A stretch of DNA of 64,000 nt from contig QCXZ01000001.1 of NCBI GenBank assembly GCA_025024175.1, forward strand, positions 30,870,942-30,934,941, in the 5' to 3' direction. This document shows positions 46,401 to 55,887 of this stretch, piece after piece. Each line of letters opens with the position of its first letter. Positions within the stretch are counted from its first letter, which is position 1. Both the position numbers and the translations under genes were made by a program. The stretch is from Rhyzopertha dominica. Its lineage: Eukaryota > Arthropoda > Insecta > Coleoptera > Bostrichidae. A model generated the notes under the pieces. The model ran no database searches and had not been told where the DNA came from. It saw nothing but the letters and a program-made list of their open reading frames with translations.

Positions 46401-47060
46401 CACATCTATATGAGCATAGCAACTTGCATGGCTTGCAAAAACAAGCAAAAGGCTTCGATTGCACTCATTGGCTTGGGAGGCGGAGGCCTGTGTTCCTTTT
46501 TACGTAAATTCTTACCAAATGTATCAATCATAGCAGTAGATATTGATAAAGAGATGCTCAAAGTTGCCACTACATGGTTTGGACTCCAGATTGATAGCAA
46601 CTTAATCGTAAAAATCGAAGATGGCATTGAATATTTAAAAAAAACTGCAGCATTAGGTATTATGATCATAATTAAGGGTACCTAGTCTTTACCTTAGACT
46701 TTACTCTCACTTTTAGGGCAGAAATTGGATGCCATTCTTTTTGATGTTGACAGCAAGGACATATCACAAGGAATTAGCTGTCCACCAAAACAATTTTTAG
46801 ATAACAAAGTCCTTCTTGATGTGAAACAGTGCTTGAGCGAACATGGATTATTTGTATTGAATCTAGTTTTAAGGGATGAGTCTTTACGACCATCAATTTT
46901 ATGTACTTTGAATGAAATATTCATGGTATGTCTTAGTTATAAGCTAGAAGATGACTTGAATGAAGTTTTCATTTGTGCAGTTGATGGAGTTTCTGAAAGC
47001 CAACTGCTGGACAGTTATAAGGCTGCTAATGAAGATTTAAATTCTTTCTTTGATAACTGA
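41109..47060 (+). CDS. METTL13: METTL13 homologue (eEF1A lysine and N-terminal methyltransferase), seven exons
   Basis: Exons 41109-41200, 41261-41383, 41456-41891, 44287-44730, 46099-46279, 46339-46656 and 46717-47060 join into an unbroken frame of 645 residues; human METTL13 has 699. The N-terminal methyltransferase has the SAM-binding loop ILIVGCGNS (residues 52-60) and a VIDKGTLDAL block. The C-terminal methyltransferase has ALIGLGGGG (about 467-475), AVDID (about 492) and AILFDVDSKD. In vertebrates the N-terminal domain methylates eEF1A Lys55 and the C-terminal domain methylates the eEF1A N-terminus, in the cytosol. MNLLP start, EWYGEY junction, SGDYIIEDV and SEAKLL blocks are all conserved. 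Introns 3 and 4 hold transposons; introns 1, 2, 5 and 6 are 59-72 nt. One base (44580) is unresolved but sits in a third codon position. No stop or frameshift is seen, so the gene is probably functional. Confidence 0.95.
41261..41383 (+). CDS. METTL13: METTL13 exon 2
   Basis: Encodes YGEYLELADQL through the SAM loop VGCGNS to DLGY. The donor is GTACGT and intron 2 is 41384-41455 (72 nt, acceptor TTTTTTTAG). Both introns 1 and 2 are multiples of three and lack stops, so unspliced RNA would stay open. Confidence 0.9.
41456..41891 (+). CDS. METTL13: METTL13 exon 3
   Basis: Encodes KIVNIDVSPVVIKQM to KFVKELPHM, most of the N-terminal methyltransferase (VNID acidic loop, DKGTLDAL, VGGRYICISL). 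The donor is ATG|GTGAGT, phase 0; intron 3 (41892-44286) contains a hAT relic. Confidence 0.95.
41892..42674 (+). other. METTL13 intron 3, 5' part
   Basis: AT-rich intronic sequence with no recognised feature before the hAT relic. Confidence 0.5.
42675..44188 (-). mobile_element. Decayed hAT element inside METTL13 intron 3
   Basis: The minus strand carries two hAT hallmarks. A BED-like stretch CSNYPHLKKKHL lies near 43790-43860. The hATC motif VERMFSSGRL lies at about 43009-43045, with EPIMSKVQEQFLPLS between them (about 43200-43250). The + strand right end is CAACACTG at 44181-44188, i.e. a CAGTGTTG terminus. Both subterminal regions are rich in GTAATTAATTAC repeats. The left end and target duplication could not be fixed, and about 1.5 kb total implies a large internal deletion. 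The frame is broken repeatedly. Confidence 0.65.
43401..43444. repeat. (TAT)n microsatellite
   Basis: About 44 bp of ATT/TAT trinucleotide repeat inside the intronic hAT relic. Confidence 0.9.
44287..44730 (+). CDS. METTL13: METTL13 exon 4
   Basis: Acceptor CTTGTAG; encodes VLEVSTMPQEADM to APKNFKNR, the linker between the two methyltransferase domains with YAVYVVDVPTG and GQQYGDL blocks. Donor AGG|GTAAGG, phase 0. Contains one unresolved base at 44580. Confidence 0.9.
44775..46052 (+). mobile_element. Mariner element in METTL13 intron 4
   Basis: The 49-nt inverted repeats are perfect over 44776-44824 and 46003-46051 (outer end GAGGGTCGTTCAATAAGTAA). TA dinucleotides at 44773-44774 and 46053-46054 are the expected target duplication. 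Total length 1278 bp, normal for mariner. The element lies wholly within intron 4 (44731-46098). Without it the intron would be about 88 nt, so the insertion enlarged a short intron without touching splice sites. Confidence 0.95.
44939..45987 (+). pseudogene. Mariner transposase (D,D34D), inactivated
   Basis: Starts MASPLENCTVEEQRAVIRF at 44939. The N-terminal helix-turn-helix region (VYNWVEQFQSGRTKV, QRSGRP) is intact, as is the first catalytic block VTCDKTWIHHYEPE (about 45425-45465). A one-base loss near 45468 shifts the frame, ending the first frame at 45547. An in-frame TAG follows near 45624. The second and third catalytic acids are in HDNARPHTA (about 45713-45739) and YSPDLSPSDFHLF (about 45795-45833), 34 residues apart. 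A further frameshift after about 45880 and a stop within the C-terminal GD.VEK motif complete the damage. Confidence 0.9.
46099..46279 (+). CDS. METTL13: METTL13 exon 5
   Basis: Acceptor GTTTCTAG; encodes INFLSAGLDIRDRIV, SGDYIIEDVKN and FLGTRCVIQSEAKLLA. The upstream TAG acceptor (46098) is chosen over CAG at 46114 because it keeps phase and yields the conserved FLS-G-DI block. Donor GTATGT; intron 5 is 46280-46338 (59 nt). Confidence 0.9.
46339..46656 (+). CDS. METTL13: METTL13 exon 6
   Basis: Acceptor TTTTTAAG; begins with KSRRGKSKESIDPLYLSCNHH and includes the C-terminal domain SAM loop ALIGLGGGG, AVDIDKEMLKVA and VKIEDGIEYL. Donor G|GTATTA; intron 6 is 46657-46716 (60 nt). Confidence 0.9.
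46717..47060 (+). CDS. METTL13: METTL13 exon 7
   Basis: Acceptor CTTTTAG; encodes GQKLDAILFDVDSKD, GISCPPKQF, LFVLNLVLRD to the C-terminus SFFDN. The human protein continues about 25 residues further, so the C-terminus is slightly shorter here. Confidence 0.92.
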
Positions 47061-47075
47061 CTTGAGTGTACTTAG

Positions 47076-47081
47076 AATAAA
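47076..47081 (+). terminator. METTL13 polyadenylation signal
   Basis: AATAAA (overlapping AATAAATAAA) 16 nt after the stop codon. Confidence 0.6.
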
Positions 47082-47634
47082 TAAATGACTTTCGTATTAA
47101 TAATTTTGATTGAATGTATGCTAACATAATGCAATGTGCAGATGTTTAGGTCTTCTTTACATTGTGGGCATTTCTGGAAACAAACAAATTTGCATTGTAA
47201 CATGTAAAATGTGTAATGTCTGTTTTACATAACTGTGACATAACAGCATAGAGCAATCCAGAACACGTGATGGTGTTGGTTGAGAGCCAAATGTCAGACG
47301 CTGGTATTGTAAGTATTATTCTGCAAGAATTCACAACATAATAAAAATGCATAATTATATGTAATAATTTTAGCACAATATGCCATTTATTAACTGGGAA
47401 TACAATCAACAACCATCACTACAATTTTGATGTCTTAACTCTACAGGCCTTTTTCTGAATAGTTCTCCACATATTGTTTTATGAAAGTCTATAACATTAA
47501 AAATAATTATACCTGCAAATATAATAATAATAATAATAATAATCGTCATTTAAATCGATTACAAAAAGAAAGATGTTATGAGAATTAACACATAGGCATA
47601 ATGAACCACGAAATAACTTTCGGATTACTGATAC
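47082..47634. other. Spacer between METTL13 and BEL/Pao element
   Basis: AT-rich sequence including a short (ATA)n run at about 47519-47543. No gene recognised. Confidence 0.4.
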
Positions 47635-47639
47635 CTAAC

Positions 47640-47764
47640 TGTTATTTCTTTTATTTCTTTATTTTCTTTCAATATTCAAATACAACCAACTATATATTTT
47701 TATTTATTGTTATTGTTTTTTTCTTATACATATATCAACCTACTATGTTTTCTTGATAATGACA
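47640..47764 (-). repeat. BEL/Pao 3' LTR (125 bp)
   Basis: TGTTATTTC...TAATGACA. Compared with the other LTR it has an extra ACAT-like unit in the CTTATACATATATC stretch, TTTTTA in place of CTCTA, and one fewer T near the start. Confidence 0.93.
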
Positions 47765-47775
47765 TTTCTCCCCAC
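47765..47775 (-). other. BEL/Pao polypurine tract
   Basis: Minus strand GGTGGGGAGAAA immediately before the 3' LTR; primes plus-strand DNA synthesis in this class. Confidence 0.75.
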
Positions 47776-47791
47776 CGTAGAACAGCTGCCA

Positions 47792-50227
47792 TTACTTCTG
47801 TTCTACTTCCAATTTACAAAGTTTTGCCACAGGTCTCCGATATTCCCCTGTTGCTGTCTTCACGTCCACAACTCGTACTCTGTTATCTGGTCCGGGATAA
47901 GTCGCCACTACTCTACCAAGTTTCCACTTATATCTTGGAGTGTTGTCATCGATCACAACAACAATATCATCTACTGCTAGTTGTTTATGATCTTTTACCC
48001 ATTTTTTCCTTTCTGCTAGACTTGGAAGGTATTCTTTTAGCCACCTCTTCCAAAAACTTTCTGTCAACATTTGTAATTTTTTCCACTCACGTCGCATACT
48101 ACTAGCTACATCACAACCTTCAACTTTCAAATCGCTTTCAGTTTGAGTGCTTCTTAATAGAAAATGGTTGGGGGTCAAAGCTTCAGGATCATCTGGGTTG
48201 AGTGATACTCTGGTTAATGGTCTAGAATTAACAATGTATTCTGCGGTTGCAAATAATGTCTGCAGAGTTTCGTCACTAAATGTTTGTCCATATAACACTT
48301 TTCCAATTGTCTTTTTGACAATTCCTATCAAGCGTTCCCAAACGCCACCCATGTGTGGACCTGCTGGCGCAATAAACTCAAATTCGATCCCTTTGTTCGA
48401 TAAAATATTTGTAATGTCCTTTCCATCGATGCTTTTTCTTTCATCACTTAGTTCCTTAGAAGCTGCTTTGAGATTTGTTCCATTGTCACAAAATATTTTC
48501 TTAGGTCTTCCTCTCCTTGATGCCATCCTCTTGATTGCCATAATTGTTGATTCTGTGTCCATGCTGTGTATAATCTCCAAATGAATTGCTCGTACTGCAA
48601 GTAATGTAAATAGAGCACCCCAACGTTTCTCTTTCCTTCTTCCTATATTTACATATAATGGTCCGAAGAAGTCCAGTCCCACATTCACAAATGGTCGTAC
48701 CTCGAGTGAAAGTCTTGGCTTTGGTATCTGTCCCATTATTGGTATCTTAGGTTTCGATTTTTCGTTCCTACAAGTCTGGCAATTTCCAAAAATAGATTTT
48801 ACTGCAACTCTAGCTTTTAATACCCAGTATTTTTGCCGAATTTCGTTAAGAACCAGTTCTTGGCCTCTGTGCAAGAATTCTTCATGAACGTGTTGTATAA
48901 CTAACTTCGTATACTTGTGTTTTGGGCACAAGATGTAAGGCTTCTTTGTAGTTTCACTCAAACAAGGTGATAAATTTATTCTGCTTACCAAAACAAGGAT
49001 TTCTTCTTCAAGTGTGACATTTAAGTTACACAATCGAGATTTTCTGCTAACAGGTTTCCCATTTTTTAAGTCTCTAATTTCTTCGGCTAAACTTTCACTT
49101 TGAGCAAATCTAACCCAATATTTATCAGCTATTTCTAGTTCTTGCGAAGTTATTTCTGATGACACAATCTCATGTCGTTTTGTTCTTGTTTTTTGCAGTA
49201 TCATCCATTTCAGTACATAGGCAGTACTCCTCAAAAGTCTTGTCTTCTTAGAAAATCTTTCAATATCTGGTAAAGATTCCTTCAGATTATCCGTTGAACG
49301 TAATTCATGGACATTCACCATTAAGTGCTCTTTCCTCATTTCTTCTTTATGTTTACCGTCTTTTCCCCAACTTTCTATTTCATTAGGCCAAACTTCTTCA
49401 CTGTCTTTGAGGAACTCGGGTCCATTGAACCAATTTTTCGAAATTACTTCTTTACCAATCCATTTATTCCTAGTTGCTTCATCGGCTACATTCATTTTCG
49501 TTGGAATCCAGTACCAATCATTGATATCAGTAATATCTTGGATTTCTCCAATCCGGTGAGCAACAAATGGTTTGTACTGTCGACCATCTCCTCTTATCCA
49601 TTGAAGAACACATTTTGAGTCACTCCACATGAATATCTTGTCGATTTTAATTTCCAACATATCTTTTATCATTTTTAGTAATCTGCTTGCCATAACCGCG
49701 GCTTGAAGTTCAAGTCGAGGGATTGACAATGGTTTCAAAGGTGCAACACATGTTTTCGCAATTATGAGAGAAACATCAATGTTTGTCTTCGTTACCACTC
49801 TAAGATAGGCTGCTGCTGCGAAGGCTTTCTCACTACTGTCGCAAAATATGTGAATCTGTATCTCATCAGCTTCTGGTACTTTGTAACTGTAACATCGTTG
49901 TATTTTCAGTGTCATTATATCTTGAAGTCCTTCCAGCCAACGCTCCCATACTTTTCTCATATGTTCAGGTAGTTCTTCATCCCAATCAATTTTTGTCCTC
50001 CATATATCTTGCATTAGAATTTTTGCCTTTACCGTGAAACATGCTAACAGTCCAAGAGGATCAAAAACTGCCATTAAGTGCTTTAAAACCTTTCTCTTGG
50101 TCGGTTTAACTTCTTTAATTTTATCTAATTCTTCAATTGTAAAGGTAAATACATCTTCTTCAGAACGCCACCATAATCCCAGTATTCTATGAGAGTCTCC
50201 ATCGTTAATGTTTTTTGTTGCAGCCAA
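47792..50227 (-). pseudogene. BEL/Pao Pol C-terminal half: RNase H, integrase, DUF5641-like
   Basis: This 811-codon stretch is in frame with the upstream piece across the TAA at 50234. It begins with the RT-thumb/connection region (KHLMAVFDPLGLLA at about 49-62). RNase H follows (IHIFCDSSEKAF, about 125-137; WSDSKCVLQW, about 201). The integrase zinc domain is at about 446-486 (HEEFLHRGQ...CQTC). The DDE core has D519 (VGLDFFGP), D581 (FCDNGTN) and E631 (GGVWERL), then a C-terminal domain starting near LTPNHFLL and ending KLCKLEVEQK. The catalytic residues look intact, but the two upstream stops prevent normal expression. Confidence 0.9.
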
Positions 50228-50233
50228 AATATC

Positions 50234-52150
50234 TTAAGGTATCCTGTTTTTGATGTAAGATGAATTTGTTATCCAGTTTACCAATTCGAAGCCACCTAGT
50301 TTCATAGTGTTCTTTACTGACAATAAAGTTTTTAAAGCCTCTTCATCTGTATCTTTCGAGTCTAGGTAGTCGTCCACATAAAATTTCTTTGTTATCGCTG
50401 TTAAGGTGTCCTTGTTCTTAGCATTTTCTTCAGCATTGCTATTCTTAATATACTGAGCACAAACTGGAGAACAAGTAGCCCCAAAGGTCATAACATTCGT
50501 CACATATACGTCAGGTTTTCTTTCATATTCTAAATTTCTCCACAAGAACATTTCTTTTACATCTCCACAAAATGCAACTCTTCCCAGTCTGAAGTTCATT
50601 AGTACTCCAACTAGAGGTTGTAGCAAATCTGGTCCAGCCAGAAGATGATCGTTTAGGCTAACTCCATGTGATTTTGCAGCAGCATCGAAAACTAGGCGAA
50701 TCTTTCCAGGTTTTTTGGGATTTTCCACCGCAAAATGGGGTAAATACCAAATATGTGAGTCTTCAATTTCTGCTTCTTCCTGGCTAAGTTTTCTTATGTA
50801 GTTCTTTTCTTCATAGTATTTCAATTTCTCACAGTAATTTTTAGCAAACATTTTACTTTTCTGGCATTTTCTTTCTATACACTTTAGCCTCTGCAAGGCA
50901 ACTGTTCTACTTTCTGGCAACTTTGTATAATTATCTTTCCAAAGCAGACCAATTTCGTACCTCATTCCTTGCCTTTTGCATGTATTTTGCATTATTTCCA
51001 TTGCTCTTCCATTTTCTTTGCCCATTATCTTCGAAGACGGTGATACACCAAATTCCTCAGTAGATGTTAAACGCATCATCAGTTTTTGCATATTTTCGTC
51101 ATTACTTTTTTCAGACTTATCACACATATGCAGAATATATCTGTTTTCGTGACTACTAATATTGTTAGGACCATGAATCGACCATCCTAGTTTACATTTC
51201 GTTGCGACTGGAAGATGCAATAGGCCTGTACGCACTTGCCTGCCAATAATTAAGTCAATATTGTCTTGTCCTATCAGAATAACCGGTTTTTCTAGTATGT
51301 CTTCAACATTCAAGTTCTTCAGATGTGGTACATCTTTCCACTGACTCCTTTTGATTATTTGGGTGGGTAATGACAAATTTTTGACAGATCTTACATTCTT
51401 TAAAAGATAACTTTTTTCTGCAGTTTTTGTCGTATTTATAGGTGATATTTCAAGATTGATCTTCTCTGAATCTTCATATGTTGAAATAATCTCGTTTGTC
51501 CACTGAAGACACAGCTTTTCTTGTTTTCCAGATAATCCAAGATTAGAGATCACATCTGATTCTATCAGTGTTACTGTGGATGCTTCATCGCAAAGTGCAA
51601 CTATCTTCAGAACACCCTTTGGGCCATATACTTTAACTGGTACCATCCTCAGGAAGATTTTCTTATTCAGGTTCTCAATTGTGTGCACATATTCACTGGC
51701 AGACTTCTTTTCTTGATCTTGTACCTCTTCTTGTGAGTTATGCCCTCTCAGCAGGTCTTCGTTATGTAATAGAGGGTGGTGTAGTAGTTTACAACCATTT
51801 TCTCCACACGGTGTTCTTCTTTTGCACCTATTTTTCCAATGACGTTTTTCTAGACAACAAAAACACAGTTTTCTTTCTGTTACGGTCTTCCAGCGCATCT
51901 CAATGCTATCAGATTTCATCTTCGGACAAATTTCTTCATGACTTTTTTCACTACAGTAGAGGCAAGTTTTATTTTGATTTAAATCATTTACCTTGAGGAC
52001 TCTTTCAACTTTTCTTGGTGATGAGTATGATTTTTTATCTATATTTCCAGTATATATTTTAGGTAATGAAACATAACAAGCAGCATTTGCTGTGGATTGC
52101 AGCCATCGGTAGAAATCTTCCAGGTCATAATTGTCATGATGACATTTCAT
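50234..52150 (-). pseudogene. BEL/Pao Gag C-terminus, zinc knuckles, protease and RT
   Basis: A stretch of 638 codons. It opens with the tail of the Gag region and zinc-knuckle-type Cys/His motifs (CLYCSEKSHEEICP; LCFCCLEKRHWKNRC; CGENGCKLLHH). A retropepsin-like block ALCDEASTVTLIE follows, with Ala where the family usually has Gly. RT begins near IRLVFDAAAKSHGVSLND, with the catalytic YVDD in KKFYVDDYLDS. Between GDVKEMF and LWRNLEYE the usual 15-20 residues of the RT palm appear to be missing, an in-frame deletion. Ends at an in-frame TAA. Confidence 0.88.
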
Positions 52151-52162
52151 TATCTCTTCTCC

Positions 52163-53227
52163 CTACCTGAGTTTTAGAATGTCGGGCAACTTCTGCAGAA
52201 GTTCTCTCATCAACTGAGGGTTCTTCATGTGGCCAACATAATTTAATGTTTTCATTGTAGCTACTAAGTTTCCAACTTCACTTGAAAAACCAATAATCTT
52301 TTGCATGTTTGTCTCTTTGACAGGTGGCATATTTTTAATTTTCAAAATTAGAGTCTCAATTATGTGCTCTGGTCTACCAAAATGCATTTGCAGCGTCTTC
52401 ATAACTAAGTTTACGTTGTCTTCAACAAGTAGCATACCAGCAACAACTGCTTTCGCTTCTCCTCTCAAACATCTTTGTAACTTGAGTATAATTTCTGCAT
52501 TTGTATAATTACACATGTTACACATCTGCCAGAACTGCTTAGCAAATAGACGCCATTCCGCAGGATTGCCGTCAAATATTGGAAAGTCCTTAGCTATTTG
52601 TCTAGCTAAAAATGTATCTTTCTGCTGATGTTCATCATTTGATTTAATTTCTAACATTTCTTTTAAGGTTTTACACACCATTAAAATGTCGTCACTTGGT
52701 TTTATATCTTTCTCCATGTTGTAGGTTTTCTTTTTGTGGTGAATAGTATTTAAACCATCACTAATTTTTGAAACTTTGTCTTCACCCATGAATGTATTTT
52801 GGACCCAGTCTGCAATTAATTTTCTTTTTTCTTCTTGCTCTTCGATAACCAAGCTTTCTAAGTTTTCATCTTCTTCATTGTCTGAATGTAAATTTTCAAT
52901 TTCACTCTCTAATTCTAAAATCTTCATACGATTTTCAATTTTTTGTTGTTCTAGAATTAGTATTTCTTTCTGCTTTTCTTTTTCAAGAGCTAACTTTTTT
53001 CTTGCTAGACTTTTCTTAGATGACAAAATGCTGTTCTGTGATGCAAATTTCCTACTATTAATTTCAGTAGGATTTTTTTGTACTTCAGAACTGACATCAG
53101 TCAAATTTCCTTTTCGATCCAGCATGTTGGTTTCGCTCTGACTTTTCCTGCCAAAATCTTTTGGCCAAACATAATCCATAGACAGATTCTTATTAATACC
53201 AGCATTAACTCTTTTTGATCTTTCCAT
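52163..53227 (-). pseudogene. BEL/Pao Gag (DUF1759-type)
   Basis: 354 codons from MERSKRVNAGINKN. A coiled-coil-like Lys/Glu-rich segment (about 75-135) is followed by the DUF1759 Gag core (FPIFDGNPAEWRLFAKQF, then LQRCLRGEAKAVV, then LPDILKLR). The frame ends at TAG (52163-52165) exactly where the sequence continues in frame with Gag-like residues. The stop is therefore a nonsense change or, less likely, a read-through site. Confidence 0.88.
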
Positions 53228-53255
53228 GAAGGTATCTTTCTTGTTCCTTTTTCTT

Positions 53256-53269
53256 CGTCGGGGTCACCA
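53256..53269 (-). other. BEL/Pao primer-binding site (tRNA-Trp type)
   Basis: The + strand reads CGTCGGGGTCACCA one base inside the 5' LTR, equal to the 3' end of animal tRNA-Trp including CCA; the minus strand is therefore complementary to it. Confidence 0.75.
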
Positions 53270-53270
53270 A

Positions 53271-53390
53271 TGTTATTTCTTTTTATTTCTTTATTTTCTT
53301 TCAATATTCAAATACAACCAACTATATCTCTATTTATTGTTATTGTTTTTTTCTTATATATCAACCTACTATGTTTTCTTGATAATGACA
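53271..53390 (-). repeat. BEL/Pao 5' LTR (120 bp)
   Basis: TGTTATTTC...TAATGACA, the counterpart of 47640-47764. Confidence 0.93.
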
Positions 53391-53395
53391 CTAAC

Positions 53396-54016
53396 NATTT
53401 TAGTGATTTATCACAATATTGTTGACCTTTTTTAAAACTCTTTAAATGAAGGTACTTGCAATATTACATGATGTATGTCAATTTTGTGTGACACTTGCAT
53501 TGTGCTTTTACTAGGGGAAATAAAAAATCAAGAAAGATATTTCAATAATATTAAACATTGCCCCTGGTGCAAAAGATAGGCTGTACAATTCAAAACACTG
53601 ATGTCTTGTTTTTATTACAGTAGCTTTATTATTGTTTCAATGGTTTCTGTATGTTAGCTACTGCTGTTGGTGATTTCAATTCATATGTTTTTATATTTGC
53701 TGCTTATTTATCTGTTATAAGAAAATGAAACATCACAGTATTTCCTAAATTTCTAAGAATAAACTCAAACATGCTTTAATAAAAGGCGAAGAATAATAAC
53801 AATAAATAACTATTAAAATATCCCTAATTAATATCTTTGTGTAAACACAAAGTATTTTAATAATAATAATAAAATAACAATTCACAAAAAGAAGTTCCAG
53901 TTACAATAATAAATCTATGGAACTAAACATAAAACGTAAAACTCTTGTTAATACATTCTTAAAGTGTATAAAGAGATTGCCGATACACTCGATATGTAAA
54001 TCTGTGCATGCACGCA
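53396..54016. other. No recognisable gene
   Basis: AT-rich sequence following the BEL/Pao insertion; no features identified. Confidence 0.4.
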
Positions 54017-54392
54017 TCATACGACAGAGGTGAAATATATGCTTATATAGTAGGTGTGACGCACAGACAGATTGAACAAATTAAATTTTCTAATGCTAAA
54101 CGGAGGAAGTCTTAAACAAAGTAAAGATAAAAGTTTCGAACAATCGGTATTACCAGAAAGAAGTTTGTAAAGAAAGCATAAATCAGAAAATACTTGTCTT
54201 TTACTTAGCCTAGCTAGACCTAAGTAACTTAAAATATTGTCATACTTATCAGAGTCATAAAGAATATTAAATTTAAAGCAAACTTGTTTTACAACTCTCT
54301 TTTGAGTACCTGTGTTCAATTCTATCTATACTCGTATTATAATAAGGACACCAAATGATAGAGGCATATTCCAGAACAGTGTAGAATAAAAT
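54017..54392 (-). pseudogene. LINE reverse-transcriptase C-terminal remnant
   Basis: The minus-strand frame includes LGLARLSKRQVFSDLCFLYKLLSG and LLSLLCLRLPPFSIRKF, the post-RT region of jockey/CR1-like LINEs ('L..RR...L.FLYKIL...LL..I.F..P'). Immediately upstream, TVLEYASIIWCPYYNT.ID.IE continues the thumb region in another frame. The element is interrupted at 54393 by a MITE. Confidence 0.6.
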
Positions 54393-55114
54393 ATACAGGG
54401 TGTAAACGAGAAAAAAAATTAAAGTTTGGAAAATGGAAGTTTAAAAATTGCGTAGCATGTGTAAAATAGGTAACTGTTGTTAACAACGTCACCTTTTGTG
54501 AGTCAATCTGCAATAGACTTATTACTTAATGATACATATCTGGCTAACAAATTTTCTAAATAGTTATTTCAGATATTCTCTTGAATATGCATGTCATTAC
54601 CATCCATAAAATCTAAAGTATCTTCTTCCGTTTCTAAAAAGCGATGTTAACAAACCGCGGTTTCAGCATAAACTAAATTAGCACATGCTAGGCTTACCTC
54701 CATAAAAATTAAATGATTAGCCAAACATCCGTTGCGATTTTCTTCAGCAAACAAACAAAGGCAAAGCAAAGAAGGAATTTTGTCATGCTTTTCTGTTGAA
54801 AGGTCTCATATTTAAGCATTAAAACTATGTCAATCAATTCCTCGTTACTGTACACATATGTAATTTTTGTTAAAATAAACTAAATCAAATGACACTTGGA
54901 CAGTCTATCGCAGATTGACTCACAAAAGGTGACGTTAACAACAGTTGTTTTACGCATGCTATGCAATTTTTAAACTTCAATTTTCCAAACTTTAAAATTT
55001 TTTTCTCGTTTTCTGTTGAACTTTCATTAGATTTTTTTTCGAGAAATTGACTCGTTATATAAATACCTACATGTGGTAAAATTTTTTCGGATAAGTTGTG
55101 AAACACCCTGTATA
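54393..55114. mobile_element. TIR/MITE element inserted in the LINE
   Basis: Ends TATACAGGGTGT and ACACCCTGTATA are inverted. Long arms inside (54416-54535 and 54895-55016) are also inverted complements, sharing AGTTTGGAAAATGGAAGTTT and GTCACCTTTTGTGAGTCAAT. ACAGGGTGT termini are common to several insect MITE families. The duplication is TA or TATA (the palindromic end makes this ambiguous). It sits exactly between two LINE blocks that are contiguous in the protein. Confidence 0.75.
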
Positions 55115-55330
55115 CCCGTAATTCTTGAAAGTTGACAAGTTGTCGTATAATAAAACCTAAAACTTTGCCTGCAGGTAAGATAATGCCTTCAGTATGCAAA
55201 GAGAACTTTAACTGATTGTCCATAAAGATGCCAAGACCTTTAAATGACAGAACATTTTCCAGATTATAATTAGATAATTTACTGTAAATGACAATATATC
55301 AGCAACAACAGAATCAAAAGTTTTTCCCAA
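55115..55330 (-). pseudogene. LINE reverse-transcriptase thumb remnant (upstream half)
   Basis: Minus-strand NYNLENVLSFKGLGIFMDNQL, KFSLHTEGI...AGKVLGFIIRQLVNFQELRVY matches the RT thumb ('VKDLGVILDSKLSF..H......KALGFI.R'). The protein then continues on the far side of the MITE at 54392. Confidence 0.6.
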
Positions 55331-55887
55331 GGCCGGGGCTATGGAAACAGCATGGTAATTGCAAACATTACATCAATTCCCATGTTTGTATATAGGAACT
55401 ATGTTAGATGTCTTCTACATCTTAGGCAATAAGTACAGATAATGCTAGAGACATATTAAAAATAATTACTAAAGGCTTTGAATATAGAATGTACTTACAT
55501 TCTATATTCAAAGCTAAAGGGTAGCAAACACTATGTTCACATGACAAGAAAAGATTCGGATAGACCGTCAGGCTCTGGTCTGGAGTCATTACATTACTTA
55601 GAGAGTGAATTTTTTTGAGAATCAGTTTACCAAAAACACGAAAAAAATTAAATCGATGCAGTTTTGGTCATACTGTCGAGTGTGGGTTACTAGTTCATAT
55701 TATTACCATTAGAACTATAAACTGATTTAAAATGGGATTAGAAGCCACAGTCTCACCACAATACATAATTACTTGGAATTGCTTTATTATTTATCATTTA
55801 CGTAACAACATTTATACAGAACATCCCAATTGAAGTAGCTGAGGTAATTGTTAATTTCCAAGTACGTGGCTTTTTATAATGTCACAC
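55331..55887. other. No recognisable gene
   Basis: AT-rich sequence, perhaps upstream LINE material, with an imperfect inverted pair (ATTCTATATTCAAAG / CTTTGAATATAGAAT) at 55477-55515. Confidence 0.3.

Larger units (their letters stand above)
47640..53390 (-). mobile_element. BEL/Pao LTR retrotransposon, defective
   Basis: A complete-ended element of 5751 bp with short LTRs (47640-47764 and 53271-53390) beginning TGTTATTTC and ending AATGACA. The perfect 5-bp duplication CTAAC lies at 47635-47639 and 53391-53395. On the minus strand, Gag, zinc knuckles, protease, RT, RNase H, integrase and a C-terminal DUF5641-like domain form one collinear frame (53227-47792). That frame is broken only by an in-frame TAG (52163-52165) and an in-frame TAA (50234-50236). 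The LTRs differ by a few substitutions and small indels, so it is older than the gypsy element at 59242. Confidence 0.95.

Noticed and set aside
43401..47543. Trinucleotide runs as CRISPR-like or regulatory arrays
   Set aside because: Simple microsatellites without spacers; the genome is eukaryotic.
47707..48584. Plus-strand ORFs across the BEL/Pao region
   Set aside because: Antisense shadows of the integrase and RNase H frame.
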